Below, in pieces: positions 1-8,716 of a DNA stretch of 12,513 bases (position 1 is the first letter of the stretch; each line of letters begins with the position of its first letter). This DNA comes from Phoronis ovalis. Lineage: Eukaryota > Phoronida > Phoronidae. The stretch lies in contig JAOXYB010016154.1 in the NCBI GenBank assembly GCA_028565635.1, forward strand, positions 6,709-19,221. The letters run 5' to 3'. The notes under the pieces were generated by a model. The model searched no databases, was not told the DNA's origin, and was given only the letters and a program-made list of their open reading frames with translations. The translations under genes and the position numbers were made by a program.

Positions 1-372
1 GCCCTAGTTAGTGTTTGCAACAATCTTTAACAATACTTTAAATACGATTAAGTCTCAATTTCTACTATTTTTTGTGCATTTACATTGAACTATGTATTTG
101 AATATATGATATAATGTTAATATAATAGACCTGATGAAAGCTGAGAGCCAAAAACATTCTGCTGCTTTTTTATCCAGTATAATTTATTTTTTTATGTTCT
201 AAAAGTATTTGATATAGTGACTATTAAAATGATATATATAAATATAAAACATGCTGGCAGACATATGATGCATCTTTATGTGTCTTCAGTTCTTAAACAG
301 TTCACGTGGATCAGTAAAATTGTCTATATAGGAAAATGATTTTTATGTCTGCAGCAATGTACTTATTTTCAG
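1..372 (+). other. AT-rich upstream intron (or 5' flank)
   Basis: I see no supportable exon here. The stretch ends in two CAG acceptors (352-354 and 370-372) that enter the same reading frame 18 nt apart. If the gene began inside the window, ATGs at 336, 345 or 357 would be the candidates. The intron-like T-rich sequence around them argues against that. Confidence 0.5.
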
Positions 373-547
373 ACACACAATCACCGTCTCATTCTGAGCT
401 ACCAGGTTTTGGACCAGTTTCTGCAAGAAAGCGACTTGGTCCAAAGTTATCACTCAAGCCGAAAAAATTCAAAGCTGCTGCAGGTGCCGTTGAAAAAGCA
501 AAGGCATTTTTAAGCGCTGTGTCCAATGGTCAATCTGAGTCTACAAG
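373..547 (+). CDS. Exon a: basic N-terminal segment of the PHD/F-box/LRR gene
   Basis: The acceptor is a T-rich tract ending in CAG at 370-372. The donor GTTAAT starts at 548. The exon enters at codon position 2 and leaves at phase 2. It encodes 57 full residues with a lysine/arginine cluster (R18 K19 R20, K24, K28, K30 K31, K33), a plausible nuclear localisation signal, then an Ala/Lys-rich probable helix. An open frame extends back to ATG codons at 336, 345 and 357, but that stretch reads like an intron polypyrimidine tract. I therefore prefer an internal exon, with the true start off-window. A second acceptor (CAG at 352-354) lies 18 nt upstream in the same frame. Confidence 0.65.
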
Positions 548-3500
548 GTTAATTTATAAATGATGTACTTATTTAACAATGGATTAATGTAAGGTGTAGA
601 TTTGAAAAAAGTTGTGAGGAGACTCTTGAGAAACCATTTTATACGTGGATTACTGCTTAGAAAAGGAAAAGAAAGAAACATATTTGTTTCTCCTGAATTT
701 AACCAGTAATAATATGGATATTTCACTTCTGAAATTCTGTCTGATGCTCTTGTGCAATATTTTTAATCAATTACACTGTGCACTTTAAATTGTAGAATGT
801 CTCCTCCAGCTCAGATGCAGATATGTGGGCTGAAGTGTCCTGGCCTTGCAAATGTAGCTCCGGGTCTGCCGTGTGGTGTATGTATGTGTCTGTTCCATCA
901 CCAGTGTGTCAACTTTGATGTAAATTCTAAGCTAAATATGTTTGTTTGTTTGGTGAGTTTTCTCGAATTATTTTAAATTTAAAATAAGCACTGGAGAATC
1001 CTGAATTAATTCTATTTATAGAAATTAAGGGATTACAGGATAATTTTAAATTATTGACAATTAATTTGATACTTTGGATTACTTAGAGACAAGCAATTTA
1101 AGGTTCCCCAGTAGTAGTTTCAATGGAACAACCCTGTTTAGGATTAAACTTAAATGCTCATGACAGTTTATACTGATTGTATTTGAAATTAATCCTTGAT
1201 TGGTAAACTTGTAACTATTGCAAGATGATTTAATTACCACTAGATGTTAGGCACAAAGTGTTAGGATAAAACAAATGATAGAGAACAAATCACAATATTT
1301 ACTATTAAAATTATTTATTTAAGAGTACACAAATCTGTTTTCCATTGTATATGCATAATTGTACAATTTTGGTCAATTCTAGTCAACAGTTTTAGCTTGC
1401 CTGCTATGGCCTTAATGTGTTAACCGTTAACCAATCAAAGTAGTTGCTTAATTCGTCTTGCTGTGGAAAGGAAACAAGATTCAGAAAATTTGATATCTGA
1501 TATTTTTGTTGATTAGAACAATTGATTCTGTTCATGTGCAGTTGAGTTACTATAAATGATCTTATCCATTCTATCACCAGCAGATCTGTTTCCATGCACT
1601 TTGAAATGGTAATTTTATTTCCTTACAGCGCTGTATTAAAGTTTGTGGCAAATCGGGATTTAGTGGCATAATTGCTGACCCAACTTATCGAAAGTCAAAA
1701 GCCTCAATAGATGAAGCTGTGCGGTCAGTAATTTCAGTGATTGGAAATGAATCTTCAGGAATGTCAGATCTGAAAATATCTAATGTTACTGGAGGAAATG
1801 CCACAAATTCGGCTTTGTTAACTGTGACAAGACCCATGCCTCCACTCCATAAGGCACCAACTGCATCGTATCAAGGTGCAATGCCAACAATTATAAGAGC
1901 ACCTCCCTTACTAACTGGCCCAGGAAGTGCAGCTTCTTCAAATTCGGCCACGGCAGTAGCAACTACTGTAACCCCGGGTCCACCACAGTTGCAAGCTGCT
2001 CCTACAACAGTTGTTCAACCAAGCCATTTGACGCACATGCTGTCTAAGCCACCATTGCAACCCGCTCCTGCATTTTATTCGATGAACCCAAGTACACCAC
2101 CAGCATTACAGCCGAAACCTGGAAACATGCAATACAAAATCAGCCCAGCACCTAGTGGGATGAAAGGACAACTATTATCTCTGCCGGACAGTGTAGTAAA
2201 CAAACTGAATATGAATCAGCCATTGGCTTTAAGAATTAATAATCAATCACTTTTAGTTCAGCCATCTGCATTTATTAAGACTGCGCAAGGATTGAAGATT
2301 TTATTGCCTCTTGGTACACTAAAAGACACGTCTCCCAAGATGTTTGCTTCAGTAGTGCCCAGTCCAAAACAACTCGAATCAGAAACTGCAAAGAATGGTG
2401 ATTCAACTTCTAAACCTGTCACTGTGGTACTACAAACACCACAGGAAAAAACTCTTAGGCCTCGTAAACTAAAATCTATCAGTGTGTGCCACATTCAAAG
2501 ATTACATGTTGGATTTGACAGTTTATTAGATATTTTTAAGTACCTACGCACAAAGGATAGGCTTATGTAAGTTTGTTTTCTCTATTTATTAAACTCAATA
2601 ATTCAGAGATTTCGATGTCATCACGACTCCTCCGTCAATACTATTGACCTGATAGATGGTGGGTTACTACATCTTTTCACTCGGGAGCCACTAGCATTGG
2701 TGTTATGGGTAAAGCTTTGTTTGTAAGCCTAAGCCCGTAGTGCCATAGTTGATTGTATATATTATTAAAAGTGTGCCAATTTGTTCGCAGAACTTGCCAC
2801 TAGGGTAATTTAGTAGCATAATTTGGATGTAAAAAAATGATGCCTTGTTTAATCTGAAGCTTTAAAATTTCCAAAAGGTTTTGTAAAAATAAGATTTTCT
2901 TAACTTGATTTGTTGTTGATTTCAATTATGTTTTCCTCGACAGAGCCAGTCAAGTTTGCAGAACCTGGCGAAATCTAGCTACGCAACATGTGTTGGTAAG
3001 TTTATCACTGTAAGCAGAATCAGTGTGGTTGGTCATAAGCGAAGGAAATGTTATGAGTTGTGCATTTTATGTTAACTTTCTAATAATATTTCAGAAGTGA
3101 ACAAGCTATCTCATCGACAGATATTTCTGTACTGATTTATGCTTGCTTTGCATATTCATTTTCTGATTACCCAATTTCAACTTTTGATTTTGTAAATGTT
3201 TTATCAGTGCCATTAATTTCAGCAACTCATGAATAAAATGACAGATTAATGTAGAATTAATATGATCTTGTAAGGAACAAAATTGAAAATAATTATTGGT
3301 TCTTTTTAATTTTTAGTGTAAAGCTATATTTCTGAAGGGAGTGTCTGTAACTGATTGGTCAATAGCCGCCGCATACTTTACGAAGTATGGAACAGAATGT
3401 CTGGACATGCGGGGCATGCGTCATGGAGAGGATACGAATCGAACTTGGCATCAATTCACTGGTGTTCTGAGTCGGTTCCATACACTGAAATGTATTAATT

Positions 3501-6500
3501 TTGGTCGATGTCCTGCAATAATTGTACATGCTGTTGCAGAAAATCTACATCATTTGAAAGAGCTTTCTGCTGAATGGGTAACTGATGTTAATACAGAGCC
3601 TCAGATGTGGTATGTGATTAGTGTTATTTTATGCTTTTTTAGCAGACTTTGTACTGTCTGAATTATTAAAATTGATGTAACAGTGTTCTCCATAAAATAG
3701 TGTATACATGTTCCAGGGCCAATGATATTATTTAAATATGTAAACCCCAAACATGGATAGATAAAATGTTGATAAATAATACATGGCTTATGTTCTAAAA
3801 TTCAGTGGAAATATGTGTCTTTTGATGTCCTATAATCTAGTTTTACAAACCTATGAAAATGTGTAAAAATGTTTTCGATAAGACTGTTTATATTGGCAAT
3901 CATGCATTTTCTAATCACTGTATTTTTTCCTATGTAAGGACAACAATTACAAAACTAGATATCGGTAAATTGAGTCAACTGAGTGAATTAGAAGACTTAA
4001 AGCTGCGTGGTGTTTGTGGTTTAGTTCTTCCCGCTTTCTCCTTCAGCGGAGGGTTAACAGAGCTTTCATCACTTACCAATCTCAAGAAACTGGTAAGTTT
4101 TCCTTGCAGTGTTTCTGTTGTTAGCTAATTGTCCGACTAAAATATAGGTCAGAATCGGATATCAAATGTGTTGTTTTTTTTAAAATCATTTCGGTATCAA
4201 GTTTTAGAATTTTATATTTTAATTATCTTATCTGGACACTGGAATAAATGAGTGTTGCTGAAGCAGGTTAGATTACTGCAAGAATTACGCAAGCTTAATG
4301 TACCTCGGATTGTTTATTGTCACCCCAGAGCATCCTGTAGCCAGTACACTAATGAATTAATCAAAATTTGCAGTGTGGAATTCTGTGTGAAGTTACACCA
4401 TACTGAAATTGCCATTACAGTGTCAAAAAATATTTGTCTGCATTGGAATTGTTTGTTCGTCTGATGTACCATCTTGTTGGCTGTTTATAAAGACATTTTT
4501 GTTTCAGTCACTGACCACTCTGCATGAAGTTCCAGATAGTGAATTTGGTTTCTTGTCATCCCTCACTGGCTTAGAACTTCTTGAGCTGGGAGATTGTTCA
4601 CTCATGACCTCTGAAGTAAGTACAGATGCAGCATTTACCATAGACTATTATAATGTTAGTCGGCTCTGTAATTTAAGATAATAATGTTTGATTTTTTTTT
4701 CTAAAAAATAATTTGTCTAAAAAGTTAATTTTCCTTTGGATTTAAAGGAAAAAGTAATCTGGCAGTCTTAGCTTTGAATTTGAAGGTGAAAAATGTATGG
4801 CAGTCCTGGTTTTACATAGAAACGTATATAAAGCATAAACATACAGTAGACTACCTAAACATATGATACTGTATTCAACTTCAAGCATTATAAACAGCTT
4901 TCACAGACCAAAATTGCACAGAGCTTACAGGTTTATTCTAGCAACTGTTTTATGTATTTTGTAGTATAATGCATTTATAAAAAACTCCCAATTAATGTTT
5001 CTAACGACTGAGGTCAGTCTACACTTACATCTCACTTTATAAATTAACTAATGGACAGAGTCTGATGAATTTATTGCATACCACAGCATGGGGGAACATT
5101 TTGTTTTTGTCTTTTTTCTTAATCTTAGACAATGTGGATTATGGTTCCGTGCCCAGTGCACATGAAACTGGAGGAGGCGGACATGATCATTGTGCATTTA
5201 TGAGGATGATCAGATACATTTGTGTTTTTCAGACATATGAGATAATTGGGTTGTTAACAGAGTTGAAAATGTTAAGGTTGGAATGCAGTGGTTTAACTCC
5301 TAACACAGGCCTAACATCAGCTTTGGGAAAGCTCAGCAAGTAAGTGCATGTTCAGCAGTCTATGTTGTTAGTATATTGATGGACAGGGTTTGTTGAGCAA
5401 GCATTAGGTTTATTTTATTCTTCAGTGCATTATTATATAAAAGTAACCAATAGGAAATGCAGATGGTCTATTCCTCTTTTGGCTGTACAGGAAGGGGAAG
5501 GCACTTCAATAAAAAATATGGATAGGGATTTCTAATCAATTCCTGTCAATTTGTAGTAAATGTATTACGGGTTGCGGTACCATTTGAAAAATGCCTTCCC
5601 CCTCCCCTATACAACTAAAAGTGGAACAGCCCGAAACCTGGCCCCAGACTTCAGGTGCCAACTATTGTAGTTACCACATGGAGAATGCTCTTGTAATTGT
5701 TAATTTAAAACGATCTTATTTTGTGAATGATCTGTTTATCTGGAAATTCATGTTTCATCAATTTGATATTACTGGGCTATTAATCAACGCCTTGGGTGAT
5801 GAATAGTTGTTTATTTACAAAGTAACTGTTTTGCTTACGGTAATAGGAGGATAGGCTTGGTCAAAAAATGATACAATAAAAATGTCTGGACTGGATATTG
5901 CTGGAAGCCTTTTTTTAGCTCAGACTAATGGCTCAGCATTAAGTGATTTTCAGTAGGCCAGTACTGGAAAACAAGAATTTTCCACGACTTTGACTTTTGT
6001 TTGTAATTAACTGACTTGTGCAAAATACCTTCCTTCGTGCAGCTCAGCCTGCAAAAACTTCTACTGTTGCTGTAACATTAACTTGAAATTTTCAGATTAG
6101 AAAGATTGGAGTTGGTCATGTTTAAACTGAATAAAGAGCTCATTGATAAGATGACTGCTATGAAGTCACTCAAGTTCCTTTTAGTGTTAACTGATGTAAA
6201 CGGAAAGGTTTGTATAAACATTATTACTTAAAACTCGAAACTTTCCGAAATAACAACTTATTTGTTCAAACTATTGTGGTTAAAGAGGTTAGGATTTTAT
6301 GCACGCATGCACAATGACCATCATCTCACTGTACAGTTTCATGCAGACCAACCAGTGCGTGATGGCTATATCACTTATGTGCAATATCAGAAAAAGAGTT
6401 GCAGAACCTGTGAACTGCAGCAGAAATGGCATTCTTCATACATACTTCTCACAATGTTATTTGTAAGCATTAGAGAGAAACACCTGAGGAAAAGGTGTGG

Positions 6501-7197
6501 TAATATGTGTTAATAAGGGGTTAATAATAACCTGGAGGACATTGCCAATCAAGTTACTATGTACCATGAGTTCAAATATTTTTTATCTTGAGTGCATTTC
6601 TTGCAAAACAAAACAAAATGACAAGCATTTTCCAAGGGTAATGAACTTCCATCTAGATTTACTCTCAAATGAAAATTGCTCGAGTCGTGCAAAATTGCCT
6701 AGAAGCCGATTTCCGTATAGAAGTAAGGATTATAGTAGGCAAAGGGAGTGCTATCGGACATTGTGAGGAGTGACGCGCTAAATCATAATACTAGAAATTG
6801 TATATCCCTCATATCCCTTGGTCTTATGTCTTTTATGTCCTTTTTTCAGCCTGGTTTGTCAAACAACTTGCTCTTACAAGGAGTACAAAAGATGGATTTC
6901 CTAGAACATTTTGAGTGGGGTGTTATGCCACCTGGTGCCAGTGAATTCAATGCGGAATTCATTCCATTTATTACCCAGCTAAAACAGGAAACGCCTGAAC
7001 CTGATCCCGAGAATGCTGACAAATCAATAATCCCAGCCACAGAAGAGCCCATAGAATATATGAGTATTGATGGACTGGGACAGAAACTTTTAGTTCATTT
7101 ACCAAATACAAGAATTCGAGTATACAAAGTACCTGGTATTACCGTTGGAGAAGAAAACCAAATCAAACCAAAGATGCGTGATGATGAACTGCTATGA
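373..7197 (+). CDS. PHD finger / F-box / leucine-rich-repeat protein, 5'-partial, ten exons
   Basis: Join of 373-547, 796-952, 1629-2566, 2944-2995, 3317-3609, 3939-4092, 4508-4615, 5233-5339, 6096-6207 and 6850-7197. Every junction is GT...AG and the frame holds throughout: 2 nt of a split codon, then 813 codons and TGA. Numbering from the first full codon (375), the protein has a basic patch at 18-33, a C4HC3 PHD-type finger at 68-112, a Pro/Ala/Thr/Ser-rich linker at about 170-290, a compact hydrophobic block at about 290-340, an F-box at about 399-447, leucine-rich repeats from about 450 to 730 and an acidic tail. In known families the F-box binds Skp1 in SCF ubiquitin ligases while LRRs bind substrate. 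PHD fingers commonly read histone tails. The role as a nuclear SCF adaptor is inferred. PHD/F-box/LRR order occurs in KDM2 and FBXL19, but JmjC and CXXC are not visible, so I give no symbol. The N-terminus lies upstream. Confidence 0.85.
796..952 (+). CDS. Exon b: first seven zinc ligands of the PHD-type finger
   Basis: The acceptor is TTGTAG at 790-795 and the donor GTGAGT starts at 953. The exon completes R58 and adds 52 codons, leaving at phase 0. The ligands read C68, C72, C84, C87, H92, C95 and C109, and the eighth (C112) comes from the next exon. The spacing C-x3-C-x11-C-x2-C-x4-H-x2-C-x13-C-x2-C fits a PHD finger, apart from one extra residue in the first knuckle. A phenylalanine two residues before the seventh ligand stands where PHD fingers usually have an aromatic residue. 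Confidence 0.85.
953..1628 (+). other. Intron between the two PHD-finger exons, 676 bp
   Basis: The intron runs from GTGAGT to TTCCTTACAG at phase 0. It is AT-rich and has no recognisable element. It includes a short direct duplication GTTAACCGTTAACC near 1421. Because it falls between the seventh and eighth zinc ligands, skipping either flanking exon would destroy the finger. Confidence 0.8.
1629..2566 (+). CDS. Exon c: end of PHD finger, low-complexity linker, unclassified block and start of F-box
   Basis: The acceptor is TTCCTTACAG ending at 1628. The donor GTAAGT starts at 2567, and the exon leaves at phase 2. It encodes residues 111-422, completing the CxxC pair of the PHD finger (C109, C112). 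A Pro/Ala/Thr/Ser-rich region at about 170-290 is likely disordered. Residues about 290-340 form a denser hydrophobic block around the motif PLALRINNQSLLVQP, which I do not recognise. The exon ends inside the F-box (helix LLDIFKYL). It is by far the largest exon. The frame is open well before the GTG at 1719, so that codon is not a start. Confidence 0.9.
2567..2943 (+). other. Intron inside the F-box, 377 bp
   Basis: The intron is phase 2, GTAAGT to CTCGACAG. Its part at about 2615-2750 is noticeably less AT-rich than the rest and contains a perfect short inverted repeat, GTCAATA-C-TATTGAC, at 2634-2648. This may be an old insertion, but I see no family signature. Confidence 0.75.
2944..2995 (+). 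CDS. Exon d: 52-nt exon carrying the core of the F-box
   Basis: The acceptor is TTTTCCTCGACAG ending at 2943 and the donor GTAAGT starts at 2996. It completes an isoleucine codon split across the intron and adds 17 codons. These include RASQVCRTWRNLA, the classic F-box signature around the conserved VCRxW motif. It joins exon c and exon e without shifting frame. At 52 nt it is too short to see without splicing logic. Confidence 0.9.
2996..3316 (+). other. Intron within the F-box, 321 bp
   Basis: Phase 0 intron, GTAAGT to TTTTTAG. It is AT-rich and I see nothing else in it. Confidence 0.8.
3317..3609 (+). CDS. Exon e: end of F-box and start of LRR-like region
   Basis: The acceptor is TTTTTAATTTTTAG ending at 3316 and the donor GTATGT starts at 3610. 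The exon encodes residues 441-537 and two bases of W538. It begins where the F-box normally has its final tryptophan, but a cysteine (C441) is read here. Patterns such as ECLDMRGM, LKCINFGRCPA and LKELSAEWV have the Lx2LxL rhythm of FBXL-type leucine-rich repeats. Confidence 0.9.
3610..3938 (+). other. Intron with a repeat copy, 329 bp
   Basis: Phase 2 intron. Positions 3681-3808 are a copy of the repeat also found at 10643-10760. The remainder is AT-rich with no recognisable content. Confidence 0.8.
3681..3808. repeat. Second, inverted copy of the hAT-like repeat
   Basis: This stretch aligns with the reverse complement of 10643-10760: about nine substitutions over some 118 aligned bases, with length differences of 6 and 4 nt. 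It begins with CAGTGTTCTCCATAAAA and shares the core AAACCCCAAACATGGATAG exactly (minus-strand reading of the other copy). The far TIR is missing or eroded. TGATGTAA before the copy and TGATGTCC at 3823 match in six of eight bases, which could be a decayed target duplication. Confidence 0.75.
3939..4092 (+). CDS. Exon f: leucine-rich repeats
   Basis: The acceptor is TTTTTTCCTATGTAAG ending at 3938 and the donor GTAAGT starts at 4093. It completes W538 and encodes residues 539-589. The repeat units include ITKLDIGKLSQL, LEDLKLRGV and LTNLKKL, with regularly spaced leucines. The open frame extends back to 3853, but that upstream part has an intron-like composition. Confidence 0.88.
4093..4507 (+). 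other. Intron in the LRR region, 415 bp
   Basis: Phase 0 intron, GTAAGT to TTGTTTCAG. An open frame at 4252-4464 has no LRR pattern or family signal and is treated as chance. Confidence 0.8.
4508..4615 (+). CDS. Exon g: leucine-rich repeat
   Basis: The acceptor is TTTTTGTTTCAG ending at 4507 and the donor GTAAGT starts at 4616. Both boundaries are at phase 0 and the exon has 36 codons (residues 590-625). The repeat core is LTGLELLELGDCSL, a cysteine-containing LRR typical of FBXL proteins. Confidence 0.9.
4616..5232 (+). other. Intron in the LRR region, 617 bp
   Basis: Phase 0 intron. It holds a hairpin-capable sequence with 9-bp arms, TTTTCCTTT and AAAGGAAAA (4729-4752). Just after it are two imperfect direct copies of a unit of about 38 bp containing GGCAGTC (about 4747-4784 and 4785-4822). 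Nothing coding is evident. Confidence 0.75.
5233..5339 (+). CDS. Exon h: leucine-rich repeat
   Basis: The acceptor is GTGTTTTTCAG ending at 5232. The donor GTAAGT starts at 5340, and the exon leaves at phase 2. It encodes residues 626-660 and two bases of K661. The repeat core is LTELKMLRLECSGL. Confidence 0.9.
5340..6095 (+). other. Intron with an inverted-repeat element, 756 bp
   Basis: Phase 2 intron, GTAAGT to AAATTTTCAG. It contains the inverted repeat at 5471-5626. The rest is AT-rich and the open frame at 5591-5806 overlaps that repeat arm without family signal. Confidence 0.8.
5471..5626. repeat. Inverted repeat of 156 bp, candidate MITE remnant
   Basis: Arms at 5471-5505 and 5591-5626 match as inverted copies at roughly 33 of 38 positions with a 2-nt gap. 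Both contain AAGGCA next to a GGGG tract and the TGTA-x-AGG motif. The arms enclose about 85 bp. Weaker similarity continues a little into the loop. I see no target duplication and no coding capacity. Confidence 0.6.
6096..6207 (+). CDS. Exon i: leucine-rich repeat
   Basis: The acceptor is AAATTTTCAG ending at 6095. The donor GTTTGT starts at 6208, which is weaker than the other donors. The exon completes K661 and encodes residues 662-698, with repeat cores LERLELVMFKL and MKSLKFLLV. It is only 112 nt long and is found through splice sites and frame continuity. Confidence 0.85.
6208..6849 (+). other. Last intron of the PHD/F-box/LRR gene, 642 bp
   Basis: Phase 0 intron, GTTTGT to TTTTTTCAG. 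Its first half is less AT-rich than most introns here and carries overlapping open frames (6262-6513, 6497-6766) that show no domain I recognise. It may be an old transposon fragment or chance. Confidence 0.75.
6850..7197 (+). CDS. Exon j: last LRR and acidic C-terminal tail with stop
   Basis: The acceptor is CCTTTTTTCAG ending at 6849. The exon encodes residues 699-813 and ends with TGA at 7195-7197. A last repeat-like unit (MDFLEHFEWG) is followed by an acidic stretch rich in Glu, Asp and Pro, then a mixed-charge C-terminus ending DDELL. The open frame upstream to 6748 is intronic. Confidence 0.9.
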   Translation, partial: PGLSNNLLLQGVQKMDFLEHFEWGVMPPGASEFNAEFIPFITQLKQETPEPDPENADKSIIPATEEPIEYMSIDGLGQKLLVHLPNTRIRVYKVPGITVGEENQIKPKMRDDELL

Positions 7198-7970
7198 GGT
7201 TTCCATTGCATATGCGACTTTGTTCTCATTTTGTACGATGTACTTTGTTTATTAGTTGTTGATTCCAAATTCAGATATTATTATCTCGTAAGAACTAACA
7301 GTTTCTTTATAAACTGCACGTGGATAGATAGTCTAAACTTGCTATCTATGTTTGTCTTTTATTGAGTCACATCAAGTTGAACTGAACATATCAGAAAGTT
7401 ACGCTGGGTACAACTTACTGACAACAGTCATATATGGATCAAAACTGTATTTAAGCGAATGTATCTTAACCATGTTACAATACCTTTGGAAATACACAGG
7501 GTTATTATAGGAATGAATATTGAGGTGTGAATGTGTTAATTGAAATACAGTTATTGGTAGGAGCTTAAGACCTCATACACTGAACGATGTAGGGGTTTTT
7601 GCAATATTATTTCGGATGAGTGGTATGCATGAAGATCAGGTTGATTTTCTTGTGAAAGTCAATGTTTTATTGCTGACTTTTCAGAAATGATTTGTATTTC
7701 GATAACAGGTCAAACTTTTTGAAAAATATTGGCGTTGACTTCATTGTTAGGTCTAGTTTTATGCGTCTTCCATGGGAAACTAAATCATGTATATAAATTC
7801 CCAAGAACCACGTGTAGTTCAGTTGGTTGGCATTTGTTTTTTTTTGTACTTTCTCATCAGTTTATAATCACTTCTAGTCGACAAATTCAATTGTGTTATT
7901 ATAACTGAAGAGATTTGTTGTATATTATTCCCCTGTAAAGCAATCATAGGCTTCTCTAAATACCTTTATG

Positions 7971-8110
7971 CATCTGTTTATTTTGCAATGTTCATCCAAA
8001 TATTTGTATGACCTGCCAGGTGCTGCTGGAATGCAAAATTCCAGTTAGCGACTAAACTATGGAAAATGGATTTGATTACATAGATATTTGGATGGACATC
8101 ACAAACAGGT
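7971..8110. repeat. Nested inverted repeat in the 3' UTR
   Basis: Outer arms of about 30 nt are centred on CATCCAAATAT (7993-8003) and its reverse complement ATATTTGGATG (8084-8094), extending out to CTGTTT and AAACAG with a 5-nt gap. Inside lies a perfect hairpin, CTGGAAT-GCAAA-ATTCCAG (8026-8044). It could be a decayed MITE or a folded element of the mRNA. Confidence 0.6.
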
Positions 8111-8228
8111 GCTTGATATAGGTTAAAAGATTGGCTTGGTCATAGATTTAATATTTTGTATGCATTACCAGACTATTATGTACTTGTATGCATTTCATTA
8201 AAGACTTAAATGTATGTAGCACCTGCCA

Positions 8229-8234
8229 AATAAA
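8229..8234 (+). terminator. Possible proximal polyadenylation signal AATAAA
   Basis: A canonical hexamer about 1.0 kb after the stop. It would produce a shorter 3' UTR that still includes the inverted repeat at 7971-8110. Such hexamers are common by chance in AT-rich DNA. Confidence 0.3.
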
Positions 8235-8710
8235 GAAGTGTGGCACGCTTAATATTCAGCTTCCTGATGTTAGATTTTCAATTTTATATCTGATAATTAA
8301 AGGAAGTTCTAACAGGTGGCAAGTTTGCATATTCCGCTTCCTAAGTCTGGCACATAATTCCTGTACTTTTGGCACCTAATGAATGGCAATTGTTTACAAA
8401 AATAGATAGTCGAATGTGTAGAAATACTGAAATTTCGGAGCAAGATAGCAATGGCTATGTGCTGTTAGTTGTATGCTTAATTAGAATTGTTCATAAAAAA
8501 GGTTAGCCTTTTTGTTAGTTTTGATTTAGCAATTATAGTTAGTACCTCGCAGATATGTAGCAATGTATGTGTAGCACATCGGCAGAATAACTTTAGTTTG
8601 AAATGTAAGTAGGCTTATCAACTTGTATATTAGAAAATAGACCAAAAGTAAAGAAGTGCTAGAATTAGTTTTATTTTAGGTGTGTCTACTATTTACAAAT
8701 TGTGTATATT

Positions 8711-8716
8711 AATAAA
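8711..8716 (+). terminator. Polyadenylation signal AATAAA (plus-strand gene)
   Basis: A canonical hexamer about 1.5 kb after the stop codon, followed by a GT-rich stretch near 8800. It is the last such signal before the convergent gene. Confidence 0.5.

Noticed and set aside
2258-2494. Minus-strand open frame of 78 codons
   Set aside because: It is a shadow of exon c, whose plus-strand frame is supported by domain content and splicing.
1719-2570. A 283-codon open frame starting with GTG, as a stand-alone gene
   Set aside because: It is the inside of exon c. The frame is open back to the acceptor at 1628, GTG is not a normal animal start, and its apparent stop lies just past the donor GTAAGT at 2567.
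3430-3450. tRNA B-box-like sequence (GTTCGATTC on the minus strand)
   Set aside because: It falls inside coding exon e and there is no A box or cloverleaf around it.
6262-6766. Two overlapping open frames in the last intron of the plus-strand gene
   Set aside because: They lie between a good donor and acceptor, show no LRR pattern or known domain, and inserting either would disrupt the LRR reading. At most a faded transposon fragment.
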